Origin: Thermodesulfobacteriales bacterium
GTDB taxonomy: Bacteria; Desulfobacterota; Thermodesulfobacteria; Thermodesulfobacteriales; Thermodesulfatatoraceae
DNA length: 38,641 nucleotides
NCBI GenBank assembly: GCA_026988575.1
Contig: JALSKZ010000067.1
Location: forward strand, 1-38,641
Direction of reading: 5' to 3'
Positions 1-8,650 of the stretch are shown one piece after another (position 1 is the stretch's first letter; each line of letters opens with the position of its first letter). The notes below the pieces were generated by a model, which did no database searches, was not told the origin of the DNA, and saw only the letters and a list, made by a program, of their open reading frames with translations. The position numbers and the translations under genes are program-made.

Positions 1-297
1 TCGAAGGGCTCGCTCTACCTCCACTGTAAAGTCAACGTGACCAGGAGTATCTATTATGTTGATACGATGATCTTTCCAAAAGCAAGTAGTTGCCGCAGAA
101 GTAATAGTAATACCCCGCTCTTGCTCCTGGGGCATAAAGTCCATGGTAGCCGTACCCTCGTGGACCTCACCTATCTTGTGGGTACGACCCGTATAATATA
201 GAACACGCTCGGTGGTAGTGGTCTTACCTGCGTCGATATGAGCCACTATACCGATGTTTCTAGTCTTTTTGAGGATACCTAAAGACTTCTTATCCAT
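1..297 (-). CDS. fusA: Elongation factor G, N-terminal part (cut by window edge)
   Basis: Reading the minus strand from the ATG at 295-297 gives 99 residues starting [20 protein letters not shown]. The G1 loop [10 protein letters not shown], the switch I region with [10 protein letters not shown], and the G3 motif DTPGHVDF are all present, which identifies translational GTPase EF-G (ribosome translocation, cytoplasm). The [17 protein letters not shown] stretch is typical of EF-G rather than EF-Tu or LepA. The gene runs off the left edge, so only the start of the GTPase domain is visible. It is the third gene of the str operon after rpsL and rpsG, separated from rpsG by 92 bases that hold a hairpin. 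Confidence 0.97.
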   Translation of the reverse strand, partial: MDKKSLGILKKTRNIGIVAHIDAGKTTTTERVLYYTGRTHKIGEVHEGTATMDFMPQEQERGITITSAATTCFWKDHRINIIDTPGHVDFTVEVERALR

Positions 298-334
298 AAC
301 CCTTCAACCCCTTAAATAAAACTGTCTAAACACA

Positions 335-368
335 AAGAATGGGGAAACGTCTAAGTCTCCCCATTCTT
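335..368 (-). promoter_or_regulatory. Inverted repeat between rpsG and fusA
   Basis: An 11-base arm AAGAATGGGGA (335-345) is matched perfectly by TCCCCATTCTT (358-368) with a 12-base loop. It lies in the only sizeable gap of the str operon, just after the rpsG stop. Read on the minus strand it is followed by TGTGTTTAG, not a clean U-run. A partial terminator, an RNA-processing site or a regulatory hairpin fits better than a full terminator. Confidence 0.6.
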
Positions 369-389
369 CGTATGGGTACTATAGAAAGC

Positions 390-869
<480 letters not shown>

Positions 870-877
870 CTACCCTC

Positions 878-1249
878 TTACTTAGGTTTCTTTGCCCCAT
901 ATTTGGAACGAGACTTACGACGATCCTGGACACCTGCGGCATCCAAAGCACCACGAATAATCTTATAACGCACACCCGGTAGATCTTTCACACGACCACC
1001 ACGCACCAACACCACCGAGTGTTCCTGAAGATTGTGTCCAATACCAGGGATATAGGCCGTAACCTCTATGCCGTTAGTTAAACGCACACGGGCTACCTTT
1101 CTCAGGGCCGAGTTGGGCTTCTTGGGAGTAGTAGTATAGACACGCGTACACACCCCACGGCGTTGAGGACACGCCATCAGCGCCGGCGATTTAGATTTCG
1201 CCTTTCTCTTCTCTCGACCAAGCCTCACTAATTGGTTGATCGTCGGCAT
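878..1249 (-). CDS. rpsL: 30S ribosomal protein S12
   Basis: The 123-residue protein begins [20 protein letters not shown] and carries the highly conserved [30 protein letters not shown] and GVRYKIIRG blocks, diagnostic for S12, the decoding-centre protein. The lysine of KPNSALRK, a known streptomycin-resistance position in this family, is wild type. It is the first gene of the operon. A near-consensus sigma70 promoter lies upstream, leaving an untranslated leader of about 65 bases. An AGAGG-type ribosome-binding site precedes the start. Confidence 0.98.
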   Translation of the reverse strand: MPTINQLVRLGREKRKAKSKSPALMACPQRRGVCTRVYTTTPKKPNSALRKVARVRLTNGIEVTAYIPGIGHNLQEHSVVLVRGGRVKDLPGVRYKIIRGALDAAGVQDRRKSRSKYGAKKPK

Positions 1250-1320
1250 AACTAACCTCTTTAAAAAAATAAAAAGTCAATAAAGACCCTCTAGGCCACT
1301 TTTGCCCAGCGGGCCGCTGT

Positions 1321-1349
1321 TATATAACGGCCTCTGGCGGTCTTGTCAA
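1321..1349 (-). promoter_or_regulatory. Promoter of the rpsL-rpsG-fusA operon
   Basis: On the minus strand TTGACA (1349-1344), a 17-base spacer and TATATA (1326-1321) form a near-perfect sigma70 promoter. Transcription would start near 1314. The -10 sits inside the palindrome GTTATATAAC with GC-rich flanks. The strength fits a ribosomal-protein operon. Confidence 0.75.
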
Positions 1350-1426
1350 GACGTAAGAAATAAATCCCCGCTGGAGGGGATAACTTAAACGACCGATCAA
1401 AATTATCATATAAATCCTCTGGTAAT

Positions 1427-1454
1427 TTGACAAGAAAAAATACTTGCCTAGGAT
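1427..1454 (+). promoter_or_regulatory. Probable promoter of the NSS transporter gene
   Basis: TTGACA at 1427-1432 is followed after 16 bases by TAGGAT (1449-1454). Initiation near 1461 would give a leader of about 33 bases with an AGAGGA ribosome-binding site before the ATG at 1494. The -35 is consensus and the -10 matches at four of six positions. Confidence 0.5.
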
Positions 1455-1493
1455 AGGTATCTCAAATATTACTAAGCAAACGAGAGGAAAACC

Positions 1494-3062
1494 ATGGGAC
1501 GTGAACGTTGGGCCTCACGTATTGGTCTCATTTTAGCTATGGCGGGAAACGCAGTGGGCTTGGGAAATTTTTTGCGTTTCCCGACGCAGGCCGCCCAAAA
1601 TGGAGGGGGAGTTTTTATGATCCCCTACATGATCTCCCTCCTCTTGATTGCCATCCCTTTGATGTGGGTAGAATGGGCCATTGGTAGGTATGGGGGAGTT
1701 AGAGGTCATGGCACCACCCCGGCCATCTTTAGACTTCTCTGGAAACATCCCCTGGCCAAATATGTAGGGGTGCTGGGACTCTTTGTCCCCTTTGTGGTAT
1801 CTTGTTACTATGTGTATATCGAAAGCTGGACCTTGGGCTATGCCCTACTTTCTTTATTTAACAAGCTACCTCAAGTGTCTGCTTCAGCTATAGGACACCC
1901 TCAGGCCTATCTCGCCCCCTTTGCCGAATTTCTCAGACATTATACCGGAATGGGGTCACAGAAAATATTCCATCCAGCCCTTTTGGCCTATGTGTTTTTT
2001 ATCGTAACCATAGCCTTAAACGTGACTATCCTCCTAAAGGGCATATCTAAGGGGATAGAAAAACTGGCCAAAGTAGCCATGCCCCTTCTTTTTCTTCTGG
2101 CCTTCATTTTAATGATCAGGGTTATAACTCTAGAAACACCCTGTGGCACAGCTGTTGAAGGGCTCAATTTTTTATGGGAACCCCGCTGGCAGGAATTAGC
2201 TAACCCTAAGGTATGGCTTGCCGCTGCAGGCCAGGTCTTTTTTACTCTGAGCTTGGGCTTTGGGGCGATAATAACCTACGCCTCTTACTTAAAACGTTAC
2301 GATGACCTTACCCTGTCGGCCCTCACCGCCTCTTCGCTAAATGAGTTAGCCGAAGTAATTCTGGGAGGCTCTATAGCTATCCCTGCTGCCGCAGCCTTTT
2401 TTGGTGTCGCCGCCGCCCAGGCTATTGCCGCAAGTGGTGCGTTTAACCTGGCCTTTGTAAGCTTGCCGGCCATCTTTGCCAATATACCCTTAGGGCATCT
2501 TTTCGGTTTTACCTGGTTTATTTTGCTCTTTTTTGCCGGACTTACCTCCTCGGTAGCCATTATTCAGCCGGTGATAACCTTCTTAGAAGACGAATTCCAT
2601 CTCTCCCATTACCGCGCTGTAGTAACCACCATGTTCACCCTTTTTGTCCTGGCCCACGTACCTATCTTTCTGTCTGGCGCCTTAGACGAAATGGACTTCT
2701 GGGCAGGCACTTTTTTTGTGGTCCTTTTTGCCCTCTGTGAGGTACTGATCTTCTTCTGGGGCTTTAGCCCTTCTAAGGCGTGGGCCGAAATAAATCGCGG
2801 AGGCTTTATAAAACTACCCCGTATCTTTTTTTACATCATGCGCTACGTGACCCCTATATTCTTAGGTCTTATACTAGCTTGGTGGCCCTTACAAATGATC
2901 TATAAAATCTGGAAGGCCGCTACTCAGGCGTCCTTGGTCAAGGTCCTCCAAGAGACCTTCTCGGCCCCCTGGACTATCTGGCTCACCAGAGAACTTCTCT
3001 TGGCCATTATTTTAGTCTTTTGCTTTTTGGTGTATCTTCAAGAAAAAAGGAGGCGGTCATGA
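1494..3062 (+). CDS. NSS (SNF) family sodium-dependent symporter
   Basis: The 522-residue, strongly hydrophobic protein has the signature TM1 of the neurotransmitter:sodium symporter family: [16 protein letters not shown] at about residues 15-30, followed by [11 protein letters not shown]. The G-N-x-x-R-F-P segment forms the sodium and substrate site in LeuT. About twelve membrane segments can be counted, as in most bacterial NSS proteins. Members import amino acids or related solutes with sodium across the inner membrane; the substrate cannot be read here. The stop overlaps the ATG of a 49-residue membrane peptide (ATGA). That arrangement resembles NSS transporters that need a tiny MetS-type subunit, and methionine or alanine import is one possibility by analogy. 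Confidence 0.9.
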   Translation: MGRERWASRIGLILAMAGNAVGLGNFLRFPTQAAQNGGGVFMIPYMISLLLIAIPLMWVEWAIGRYGGVRGHGTTPAIFRLLWKHPLAKYVGVLGLFVPFVVSCYYVYIESWTLGYALLSLFNKLPQVSASAIGHPQAYLAPFAEFLRHYTGMGSQKIFHPALLAYVFFIVTIALNVTILLKGISKGIEKLAKVAMPLLFLLAFILMIRVITLETPCGTAVEGLNFLWEPRWQELANPKVWLAAAGQVFFTLSLGFGAIITYASYLKRYDDLTLSALTASSLNELAEVILGGSIAIPAAAAFFGVAAAQAIAASGAFNLAFVSLPAIFANIPLGHLFGFTWFILLFFAGLTSSVAIIQPVITFLEDEFHLSHYRAVVTTMFTLFVLAHVPIFLSGALDEMDFWAGTFFVVLFALCEVLIFFWGFSPSKAWAEINRGGFIKLPRIFFYIMRYVTPIFLGLILAWWPLQMIYKIWKAATQASLVKVLQETFSAPWTIWLTRELLLAIILVFCFLVYLQEKRRRS

Positions 3063-3208
3063 AGGGGTCGGCCCTGCTTTTTATGCTTTTTTCCTGGACC
3101 ATGGTGTCTAGTCTATGTACGTTTTGCTTTACAAGACTCTTCTTAGCCACCCCTAAAACCTCCTCGAAATCCACCAAAGGTAAAAGAAAGAAACGTGGCT
3201 CAAGATAA
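3059..3208 (+). CDS. Tiny single-pass membrane protein, probable MetS-like NSS transporter subunit
   Basis: The 49-residue product begins [20 protein letters not shown], with one hydrophobic segment (about residues 3-28) and a very basic tail ending [10 protein letters not shown]. Its ATG overlaps the transporter stop as ATGA, with an AGGAGG ribosome-binding site at 3049-3054, so translational coupling is likely. The 3' end overlaps rarA by 14 bases. In Corynebacterium, NSS transporters such as MetP require the small partner MetS, and many NSS genes are followed by similar peptides. Position, size and topology fit this. Sequence similarity is too short to judge by eye, so the role is inference. 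Confidence 0.65.
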   Translation: MKGSALLFMLFSWTMVSSLCTFCFTRLFLATPKTSSKSTKGKRKKRGSR

Positions 3209-4520
3209 ACTTTTGGGTTTATTTTCCCCGTTAGCCCCCCTGGCCGAAAGAGCACGCCCCCAGAGCCTTAAAGACTTTGTGGGACAGACCCACCTCCTTG
3301 GCCCCCACAAGATACTCACTAGGTTTATAGAAACAGGCAAGCTCCCTTCGCTTATTTTATGGGGACCTCCAGGTACAGGTAAGACCACTTTGGCTCGCTT
3401 GCTGGCCAAGGAAATTAAGGCCCATTTTTTGTCTATTTCCGCGGTAGACTCGGGCATTAAAGAAATGCGTGTGGTGGTCAAAAAGGCCCAGCAACACAGG
3501 AAGGCCGGAGGACAGACCATACTTTTTGTCGACGAGATACACCGGTTTAACCGGAGCCAGCAAGACTTTCTCTTACCCTTTGTGGAAGACGGCACCCTTA
3601 TCCTCATAGGGACCACTACGGAAAACCCCTCTTTTAAAGTAGCGGCCCCTCTCCTTTCGCGCTGTAGGGTCTTGGTCTTAAAACCTTTACGCCCAGAAGA
3701 AATAGTTCTCATCTTAAAGCGGGCCCTTAAATTAGAAGCGCAACGGTTGAGAGCAGACATCCAGATCGAACCAGAAGTGATCCATCTCCTGGCGCAAACA
3801 GCTCAAGGAGACGCCCGAGTGGGCTTAAACCTATTGGAGGCCCTGTTAGAAATAGCACCTCAAGAAGGGCCCCAAAGGATAATTACCAAGGACTTACTCA
3901 AAGAAGTCCCGGTAGAAAGGCCTCTCCTTTATGATCAGGCAGGAGAAGAACATTTTAATCTCATCTCTGCCTTTCATAAAAGCCTTCGGGGAAGCGACCC
4001 AGACGCCGCCTTATATTGGTTAGTAAGGATGCTTGAAGCCGGAGAAGACCCCCTTTATATAGCCAGACGCATGATTGTCATGGCCGCGGAGGACATTGGT
4101 AACGCCGATCCGCAGGCCCTATTGGTAGCTGTAGCCGCCAAAGAGGCCTTTGAGGCCTTAGGCCGACCAGAAGGCGATATACCCCTGGCCCAAGCCGCCC
4201 TATATTTGGCCTTGGCCCCAAAGAGCAATGCGGTCTATAAGGCCCTTAAAGCCGCCCGAAAGGACGTAAAACACTATGGGGCCCTGCCTGTACCCTTACA
4301 TTTACGAAACCCCGAAACGGCCTTGATGAGGGCCTTGGGCTACGGTGAGGGATATAAATACCCCCACGATTTTCCCGAAGGAATAGTAAAACAGGCCTAC
4401 CGCCCCCCAGAAATCCAAAATCATCCCTATTATAGACCTTCCTCCAGGGGCCTAGAAAAAATTTTACGTCAAAGATGGACCACTTGGCGAAAAATCTTTG
4501 CTAAATCTGAGGAAGAATAG
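3195..4520 (+). CDS. rarA: Replication-associated recombination protein A (AAA+ ATPase RarA/MgsA)
   Basis: The 441-residue protein has the RarA architecture. [19 protein letters not shown] opens the AAA+ domain, with Walker [10 protein letters not shown] at residues 57-65, Walker B LFVDEIHR near 115, sensor [10 protein letters not shown] and a box VII arginine in LLSRCRVL. The C-terminal helical part contains [11 protein letters not shown] and [16 protein letters not shown], which are specific to the RarA/WRNIP1 family and separate it from RuvB and clamp loaders. RarA acts at stalled replication forks with SSB. The chosen start is GTG at 3195 inside the preceding small gene. The length matches the family. 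Confidence 0.95.
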   Translation: MAQDKLLGLFSPLAPLAERARPQSLKDFVGQTHLLGPHKILTRFIETGKLPSLILWGPPGTGKTTLARLLAKEIKAHFLSISAVDSGIKEMRVVVKKAQQHRKAGGQTILFVDEIHRFNRSQQDFLLPFVEDGTLILIGTTTENPSFKVAAPLLSRCRVLVLKPLRPEEIVLILKRALKLEAQRLRADIQIEPEVIHLLAQTAQGDARVGLNLLEALLEIAPQEGPQRIITKDLLKEVPVERPLLYDQAGEEHFNLISAFHKSLRGSDPDAALYWLVRMLEAGEDPLYIARRMIVMAAEDIGNADPQALLVAVAAKEAFEALGRPEGDIPLAQAALYLALAPKSNAVYKALKAARKDVKHYGALPVPLHLRNPETALMRALGYGEGYKYPHDFPEGIVKQAYRPPEIQNHPYYRPSSRGLEKILRQRWTTWRKIFAKSEEE

Positions 4521-4537
4521 CTCAAAAAAGCACTTGC

Positions 4538-4561
4538 CATACCGCGGTCTTTTTCGGTATG
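4538..4561 (+). promoter_or_regulatory. Inverted repeat covering the first ybeY start codon
   Basis: CATACCG (4538-4544) and CGGTATG (4555-4561) are perfect complements around a 10-base loop. The right arm contains the ATG at 4559. In mRNA it could mask that codon or leave the in-frame ATG at 4571 as the used start. Short stem, so moderate support. Confidence 0.4.
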
Positions 4562-5773
4562 AGCTTAACTATGCCTGTAGAGATTACTAATAATAGCCGA
4601 AGGCGCATACCTTCTTCTTGGCTCAAAGAGAAACTGGAAGAGGCCCTCAAATTATTGAACTTAGGAGAAAAGGAACTCCACGTACTGTTCTTAGACGACG
4701 AAGGCATCACGCATTTGAACACTCTCTATCTGGGTCGCCCCTATCCCACAAACGTAATTTCCTTCTCCCAGTGGGAAGGGCCCATCCCTGGAGGGGCAAA
4801 CCCCCATTTAGGGGACATAGCCGTCTCTTGGGAGACCGCTATGCGCGAAGCCCAATTATACGACCTGCCGCAAAGGCATTATTTGCTTGCGTTGTTAGTC
4901 CATGGACTTATGCACCTTTTGGGACATGAACACGAACGGCGCCCCGAGGCTGCTGCTCTCATGGTGCGTAACGAAATAAGGCTTTTAAAAAGGCTCCTTG
5001 GCCCACGAGGACAAAAAATTATCAACTTCGTAAGGAGGAGGGAATATATGCCGGCCAAACTCGCGGTAAACGTAGATCATGTGGCCACTGTCCGTGAAGC
5101 CCGTAAGGTTAACTACCCTGATCCCGTCCATGCTGCTGTACTGGTAGAGTTAGCTGGAGCACACGGGGTAGTGGTACACTTGCGAGAAGACAGACGCCAT
5201 ATACAAGATAGAGACGTGCGTTTGATAAGAGAAATTGTCCAGACCAAGATGGTCCTTGAGATGGCGGCCACCGAAGAAATGATAAAAATCGCCAAGGAAA
5301 TAAGGCCCCATCAGGTGACCTTGGTACCCGAAAGACGCCAGGAAATCACCACCGAAGGGGGACTCAAAGTAAAGGGGCGGGTAGCTAAAGTGCGCGAGGC
5401 CGTAGAGGAACTAAAAGAGGCAGGCCTCAAGGTGAGCATATTTATTGACCCTGAGGTAGACCAGATAAAAGCGGCCTCAAAGACCGGAGCCGATATCGTT
5501 GAGCTCCATACCGGAAACTATGCCGAGGCCCCCGGAGAGGAAGAACAGGAACTGGAACTAACCAGGATAGAAGAGGCCGCTAGAGTAGCCCGCGAATTGG
5601 GCTTTGAAGTCCATGCAGGTCATGGACTTCACTACGGAAACATAGGCCCGGTAGCGGCGATACCCGAAATAGAAGAATTCAGTATTGGCCATGCTATTAT
5701 TGGCCGGGCCATTATGGTTGGCCTCAAGGAGGCCGTAAGAGAGATGCTCTGCCTCATAGAGGAGGCTCGTTAA
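4559..5773 (+). CDS. ybeY-pdxJ: YbeY endoribonuclease fused in frame to pyridoxine 5'-phosphate synthase (PdxJ)
   Basis: One frame of 404 codons without a stop encodes two complete enzymes. Residues 1 to about 155 are YbeY, the metal-dependent RNase of 16S rRNA 3' maturation and ribosome quality control. It has the NVISFSQ block, LGDIAVS and a His triad in [12 protein letters not shown] (H115, H119, H125). Residues 164-404 are PdxJ, which condenses 1-deoxyxylulose 5-phosphate with 3-amino-2-oxopropyl phosphate. It shows [30 protein letters not shown] and [11 protein letters not shown]. Almost no linker separates them. A strong ribosome-binding site precedes the methionine at 164, so PdxJ may also be made alone. 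The first start is weak; ATG 4571 (MPVEITNN) is an equally good N-terminus. Confidence 0.85.
   Translation: MSLTMPVEITNNSRRRIPSSWLKEKLEEALKLLNLGEKELHVLFLDDEGITHLNTLYLGRPYPTNVISFSQWEGPIPGGANPHLGDIAVSWETAMREAQLYDLPQRHYLLALLVHGLMHLLGHEHERRPEAAALMVRNEIRLLKRLLGPRGQKIINFVRRREYMPAKLAVNVDHVATVREARKVNYPDPVHAAVLVELAGAHGVVVHLREDRRHIQDRDVRLIREIVQTKMVLEMAATEEMIKIAKEIRPHQVTLVPERRQEITTEGGLKVKGRVAKVREAVEELKEAGLKVSIFIDPEVDQIKAASKTGADIVELHTGNYAEAPGEEEQELELTRIEEAARVARELGFEVHAGHGLHYGNIGPVAAIPEIEEFSIGHAIIGRAIMVGLKEAVREMLCLIEEAR
5032..5050 (+). promoter_or_regulatory. Internal ribosome-binding site and start codon for pdxJ
   Basis: AAGGAGG at 5032-5038 stands 9 bases before the ATG at 5048, an ideal arrangement, inside the YbeY-PdxJ reading frame. 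A TAA at 5031-5033 overlaps this site but is one base out of the YbeY frame, as though an ancestral ybeY stop had been bypassed. Confidence 0.8.
5048..5773 (+). CDS. pdxJ: Pyridoxine 5'-phosphate synthase, separate product from internal start
   Basis: Starting at the internal ATG gives 241 residues beginning [20 protein letters not shown], the normal PdxJ length and N-terminus. PdxJ makes pyridoxine 5'-phosphate in the deoxyxylulose-5-phosphate-dependent route to PLP and forms TIM-barrel octamers. Active-site motifs seen are NVDHVA, the HLREDRRHI loop, VTLVPE and HAGHGLHY. The perfect AAGGAGG upstream supports independent translation alongside, or instead of, the fusion. The cofactor product serves several PLP enzymes in this window, including alr and the cobD-like gene. 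The stop overlaps the converging 73-residue gene by a few bases. Confidence 0.8.
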   Translation: MPAKLAVNVDHVATVREARKVNYPDPVHAAVLVELAGAHGVVVHLREDRRHIQDRDVRLIREIVQTKMVLEMAATEEMIKIAKEIRPHQVTLVPERRQEITTEGGLKVKGRVAKVREAVEELKEAGLKVSIFIDPEVDQIKAASKTGADIVELHTGNYAEAPGEEEQELELTRIEEAARVARELGFEVHAGHGLHYGNIGPVAAIPEIEEFSIGHAIIGRAIMVGLKEAVREMLCLIEEAR

Positions 5774-5991
5774 GAGGCCTCCTGTAGCTTGGCACTTTCC
5801 AAACGTTTGCGGGCTTCCTCTAAGGGCATTATTCCCTTGGCCACGGCATAAGCTACATAGGAATAGACCCGCGGATCATACCCTTCGGGACGAGGGAATA
5901 GCCCTTTGGCCCGTAGTTTGGCCAGCTTAAACCGACGGCGGCGGCGGCGTTGAATTTCGCGCATGCGCTCGATCTTTTTGTGTCTAGCCAT
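5770..5991 (-). CDS. Small, highly basic protein of unknown function
   Basis: The 73-residue product starts [20 protein letters not shown] and continues with lysine/arginine-rich [11 protein letters not shown]. Its C-terminal half, with [21 protein letters not shown], looks helical. A strong GAGGAGG ribosome-binding site directly upstream supports expression. The arginine-rich N-terminus suggests nucleic-acid or ribosome association, but I recognise no family with certainty. It faces pdxJ tail to tail, the stops overlapping by 4 bases. Confidence 0.7.
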   Translation of the reverse strand: MARHKKIERMREIQRRRRRRFKLAKLRAKGLFPRPEGYDPRVYSYVAYAVAKGIMPLEEARKRLESAKLQEAS

Positions 5992-6068
5992 AGCTTTCCT
6001 CCTCTAGAAAGTGTATGCTGAGCATCTCTCCTATAAAAGATAACCGGGCTCTCGTCAACGATAGAGGC

Positions 6069-6080
6069 CCTTTTAAAAGG
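6069..6080 (-). terminator. Small palindrome at the 3' end of the outer-membrane protein gene
   Basis: CCTTTTAAAAGG is a perfect 12-base palindrome overlapping the stop codon of the barrel gene, with partial GC extensions (GGCC on both sides). It could close a weak terminator on the minus strand, but no clear U-run follows. Confidence 0.3.
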
Positions 6081-6858
6081 CCCCTCCAATGCCGACAAAA
6101 GGCCCCCCAATCTCTAAAGACCCTGTAACATCACCAATATCGCTTAGTTTTATCTTCTGGTAGCGGTACCCCCCTTCGACAAAGACACTACCCCCTAGAG
6201 GAAACCGCAGGGCCTTGATTTTTACCCGCCCAAGGAGGTCATAAAAGTAACTACCGTCATAAGAAATACCGCGTCCCTCGGCCTCAAAGGCCAGCCGCCA
6301 GAGCTCTAACCCCGCACCTACATACAACATGGGTATAGGTATGGTAATGCTTTTTTGTTCGGTTAGCGTGCCTTGTGTTATCCTGGCCTCAAGATCTACT
6401 ATCTTTACATCGAGCCCCAAATCCATACCAAAGCCTATTTGTCCAAGGGTGGCTGTTTGGGTAGCGGCTTTCAAAAAGGGAAGGCCCCAATAAAGGCCTA
6501 CGTCGTATTGATTCAGGTCTAAACGTGAAGAAAAGGGAATGTTAGCCGAAAAGGTCCTTCCTCCAAAGGTAAAAGTCTTATTTAAGGTCCCTGAACCTTC
6601 AAACTTTACCGGCGTAACCATCAGGTATAGGTTGATTAAGGGTAAATCTATCTTTGCTCGTCCATAAACCTTACTTTTTTGACTAAAACCTAAATCTTCT
6701 GAAGTTAAATTGTCGCCCTTGTAAGAAATAAAGCCGTTGGGATCTTGAGACCATATGCCCGCCGCCACCTCTAGCCCCAGGGCCCAACTCGGGGAGACAG
6801 ACCATAAAACAAGGCCCAAACACAAAAAAATACCCGAAAAAAATCTAAAAGATCTCAT
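6073..6858 (-). CDS. Outer-membrane beta-barrel protein, TIGR04219-like
   Basis: The 261-residue protein has a clear signal peptide (hydrophobic residues 5-24, cleavage near SWALG). The mature start, GLEVAAGIWSQDPNGFISYKGD, closely resembles the TIGR04219 outer-membrane barrel family. The rest alternates polar and hydrophobic residues and ends with aromatic-flanked strands finishing in GIGGAF, consistent with a C-terminal barrel strand. The function of this family is not established. An AAGGGGG ribosome-binding site lies before the ATG, and on the minus strand a TATAAT box at 6886-6881 may be the -10 of its own promoter. It is divergent from the ABC exporter genes. Confidence 0.75.
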   Translation of the reverse strand: MRSFRFFSGIFLCLGLVLWSVSPSWALGLEVAAGIWSQDPNGFISYKGDNLTSEDLGFSQKSKVYGRAKIDLPLINLYLMVTPVKFEGSGTLNKTFTFGGRTFSANIPFSSRLDLNQYDVGLYWGLPFLKAATQTATLGQIGFGMDLGLDVKIVDLEARITQGTLTEQKSITIPIPMLYVGAGLELWRLAFEAEGRGISYDGSYFYDLLGRVKIKALRFPLGGSVFVEGGYRYQKIKLSDIGDVTGSLEIGGPFVGIGGAF

Positions 6859-7070
6859 AAAAACCCCCTTCGATACAATAATTATAAAATAATTTTTGTT
6901 TCCATAGAAAAATTAGGCCCTAAAGACAAGCCGTGTCTTATACAACACCTGTACATCCTGTATCCTTAAAAAAGGATTTCGCCTTCAAAGGTCATTTATA
7001 TGCGCAATTATTGTCTTATATTTCGTTTTTTATTTACATATCCATTAAAAACAGATTAGAGTTTTCTTCC

Positions 7071-7919
7071 ATGATGGCCGTGGAGGTTAAAGACCTTCGC
7101 AAGAGTTATAACGGGTTTGAGGCCTTAAAGGGGATCAGTTTCCATCTAGAAAAAGGGGAAATCTTTGCCTTATTAGGCCCCAACGGAGCCGGGAAGACCA
7201 CTACTATTCGGATCTTATGTGGTCTTACCCGTCCGGGAGGAGGACAGGCCTTCTTCTTTGGTATGGATATATTTAAAAACCCCCTAAAGGCCAAAAAATT
7301 AGCCGGATTAGTCCCCCAAGCCCTAAACCTGGATCTTGATCTTACGGTCTGGGAAAATCTATTGATCCACGGCCTGCTCTTTGGTCTTTCTCTCCAGGAG
7401 ATAAAAGAACAAGGGCAAAGCTTGATGGAATTCTCAGGGCTAAGAGCCCGTCTACACCACAAAGTACGCACCCTATCCGGGGGAATGCGTCGCCGGGTGC
7501 TCATTACACGGGCCCTCTTACACCGGCCCCGAATCCTCTTTTTAGATGAACCCACTGTGGGTCTTGATCCTCACATAAGACGCAAACTATGGGGCCTTAT
7601 AAAGCGCATACAACAGCAGGGGACAACCATCCTCCTTACCACCCATTATATAGAAGAGGCTGAGTTCTTGGCCAACAGGGTGGCCTTTATTGATAACGGT
7701 ACCCTGGTCATCGTAGATAAACCCCAAAACTTGACCTCTCGGTTGGGGAAATATGCCGTAGATATCGTCCAAGAAGACGGCCTGGAAACAAAATATTTTC
7801 CTGACCGACAATCGGCAGAAGACTTTATTCTTTCTAGGCGCGAAACAGGAACCACCGTAACCCTAAGGCGCGTCAACCTGGAAGACGCCTTTGTTTACTT
7901 TACGGGAAAGCGGGTATGA
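7071..7919 (+). CDS. ABC transporter ATP-binding protein (ABC-2 exporter)
   Basis: The frame is open from 6933, but homology starts at the adjacent ATGs 7071/7074 (AVEVKDLRKSYNGFEAL), giving about 282 residues. Visible are Walker A GPNGAGKTT (36-44), a Q-loop around VPQAL, signature LSGGMRRRV, Walker B ILFLDEPTVGLDP and the switch histidine in TTHYIEEAE. The C-terminal segment after IVDKPQNL is the accessory domain seen in drug or polysaccharide exporters of the CcmA/DrrA type. It couples to the downstream permease by an ATGA overlap, forming a two-gene inner-membrane exporter. The substrate is unknown. Confidence 0.9.
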   Translation: MMAVEVKDLRKSYNGFEALKGISFHLEKGEIFALLGPNGAGKTTTIRILCGLTRPGGGQAFFFGMDIFKNPLKAKKLAGLVPQALNLDLDLTVWENLLIHGLLFGLSLQEIKEQGQSLMEFSGLRARLHHKVRTLSGGMRRRVLITRALLHRPRILFLDEPTVGLDPHIRRKLWGLIKRIQQQGTTILLTTHYIEEAEFLANRVAFIDNGTLVIVDKPQNLTSRLGKYAVDIVQEDGLETKYFPDRQSAEDFILSRRETGTTVTLRRVNLEDAFVYFTGKRV

Positions 7920-8650
7920 AGGGGTTTTTGGCGGTATATCTACGGGAGTTGCTCATTATGTGGCACCGTCTACCGCGCATGGTACTGTCTTTTTCTGTAT
8001 CTCCTGTACTTTACTTGGTGGCCTTTGGGTTAGGCCTTGGTAAACACATAACCATACATGGCCGTCCTTATTTAGAGTTCTTGATACCTGGACTAGTAGC
8101 CGCCTCTTCCATGATGCAAGGCTTTGGCATTAATGTAGAAATAAACGTAGCCCGTTTTTACATGAGGGTATTCGAAGAGATTCAAGCGGCACCCGTATCT
8201 AACCTAGCCTATGTCTTGGGCGAGATATTAGCCGGGGTAAGCAGGGCCTTTCTTTCGGTCTCGATAATACTTTTCATCACGGCCTTGGCCCGGGTTTCTT
8301 TTTCTTACGGACCCGCCTTTTGGGCCGGGGTCTTTTTGAATTCGTTCATCTTTGCCGCTCTGGGTGTTACTTCGGCCATGCTCATCAAATCTCACGCTGA
8401 CCAGGCCCTGGTAAGCAACTTTATCATTACCCCCATGGCCTTTTTAGGGGGTACCTTTTTTCCTGTAGGCAACATGCCTGGCCCCGTACAGATCATCTTA
8501 AAGACCCTCCCCCTTACCCATGCCTCCCGCCTTATTCGCCAAGCAGCCTACGGCCAAAAAATATTATGGAACGACTTGGGGATTTTGGTGGCCCTGGCCG
8601 GAGCCTCCCTGTTGCTGGCTTACTGGTCGGTGGACAAGGCCCGCGATTGA
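7916..8650 (+). CDS. ABC-2 type transporter permease
   Basis: The 244-residue membrane protein shows about six hydrophobic segments and the ABC2_membrane features FLIPGLVAASSMMQ and MAFLGGTFFPVGNMP, the usual conserved loop before the last helices. Its ATG overlaps the stop of the ATPase gene (ATGA), so the two are translated together and a homodimeric permease with two ATPase subunits is expected. Drug, lipid or glycan export are all possible; nothing specifies the cargo. The 3' end overlaps the converging HTH gene by 31 bases, so no terminator fits between them. Confidence 0.9.
   Translation: MKGFLAVYLRELLIMWHRLPRMVLSFSVSPVLYLVAFGLGLGKHITIHGRPYLEFLIPGLVAASSMMQGFGINVEINVARFYMRVFEEIQAAPVSNLAYVLGEILAGVSRAFLSVSIILFITALARVSFSYGPAFWAGVFLNSFIFAALGVTSAMLIKSHADQALVSNFIITPMAFLGGTFFPVGNMPGPVQIILKTLPLTHASRLIRQAAYGQKILWNDLGILVALAGASLLLAYWSVDKARD

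Noticed and set aside
6933-7070. Upstream extension of the ABC ATPase frame
   Set aside because: The extra 46 residues match nothing in ABC proteins and the conserved domain starts just after ATG 7071/7074.
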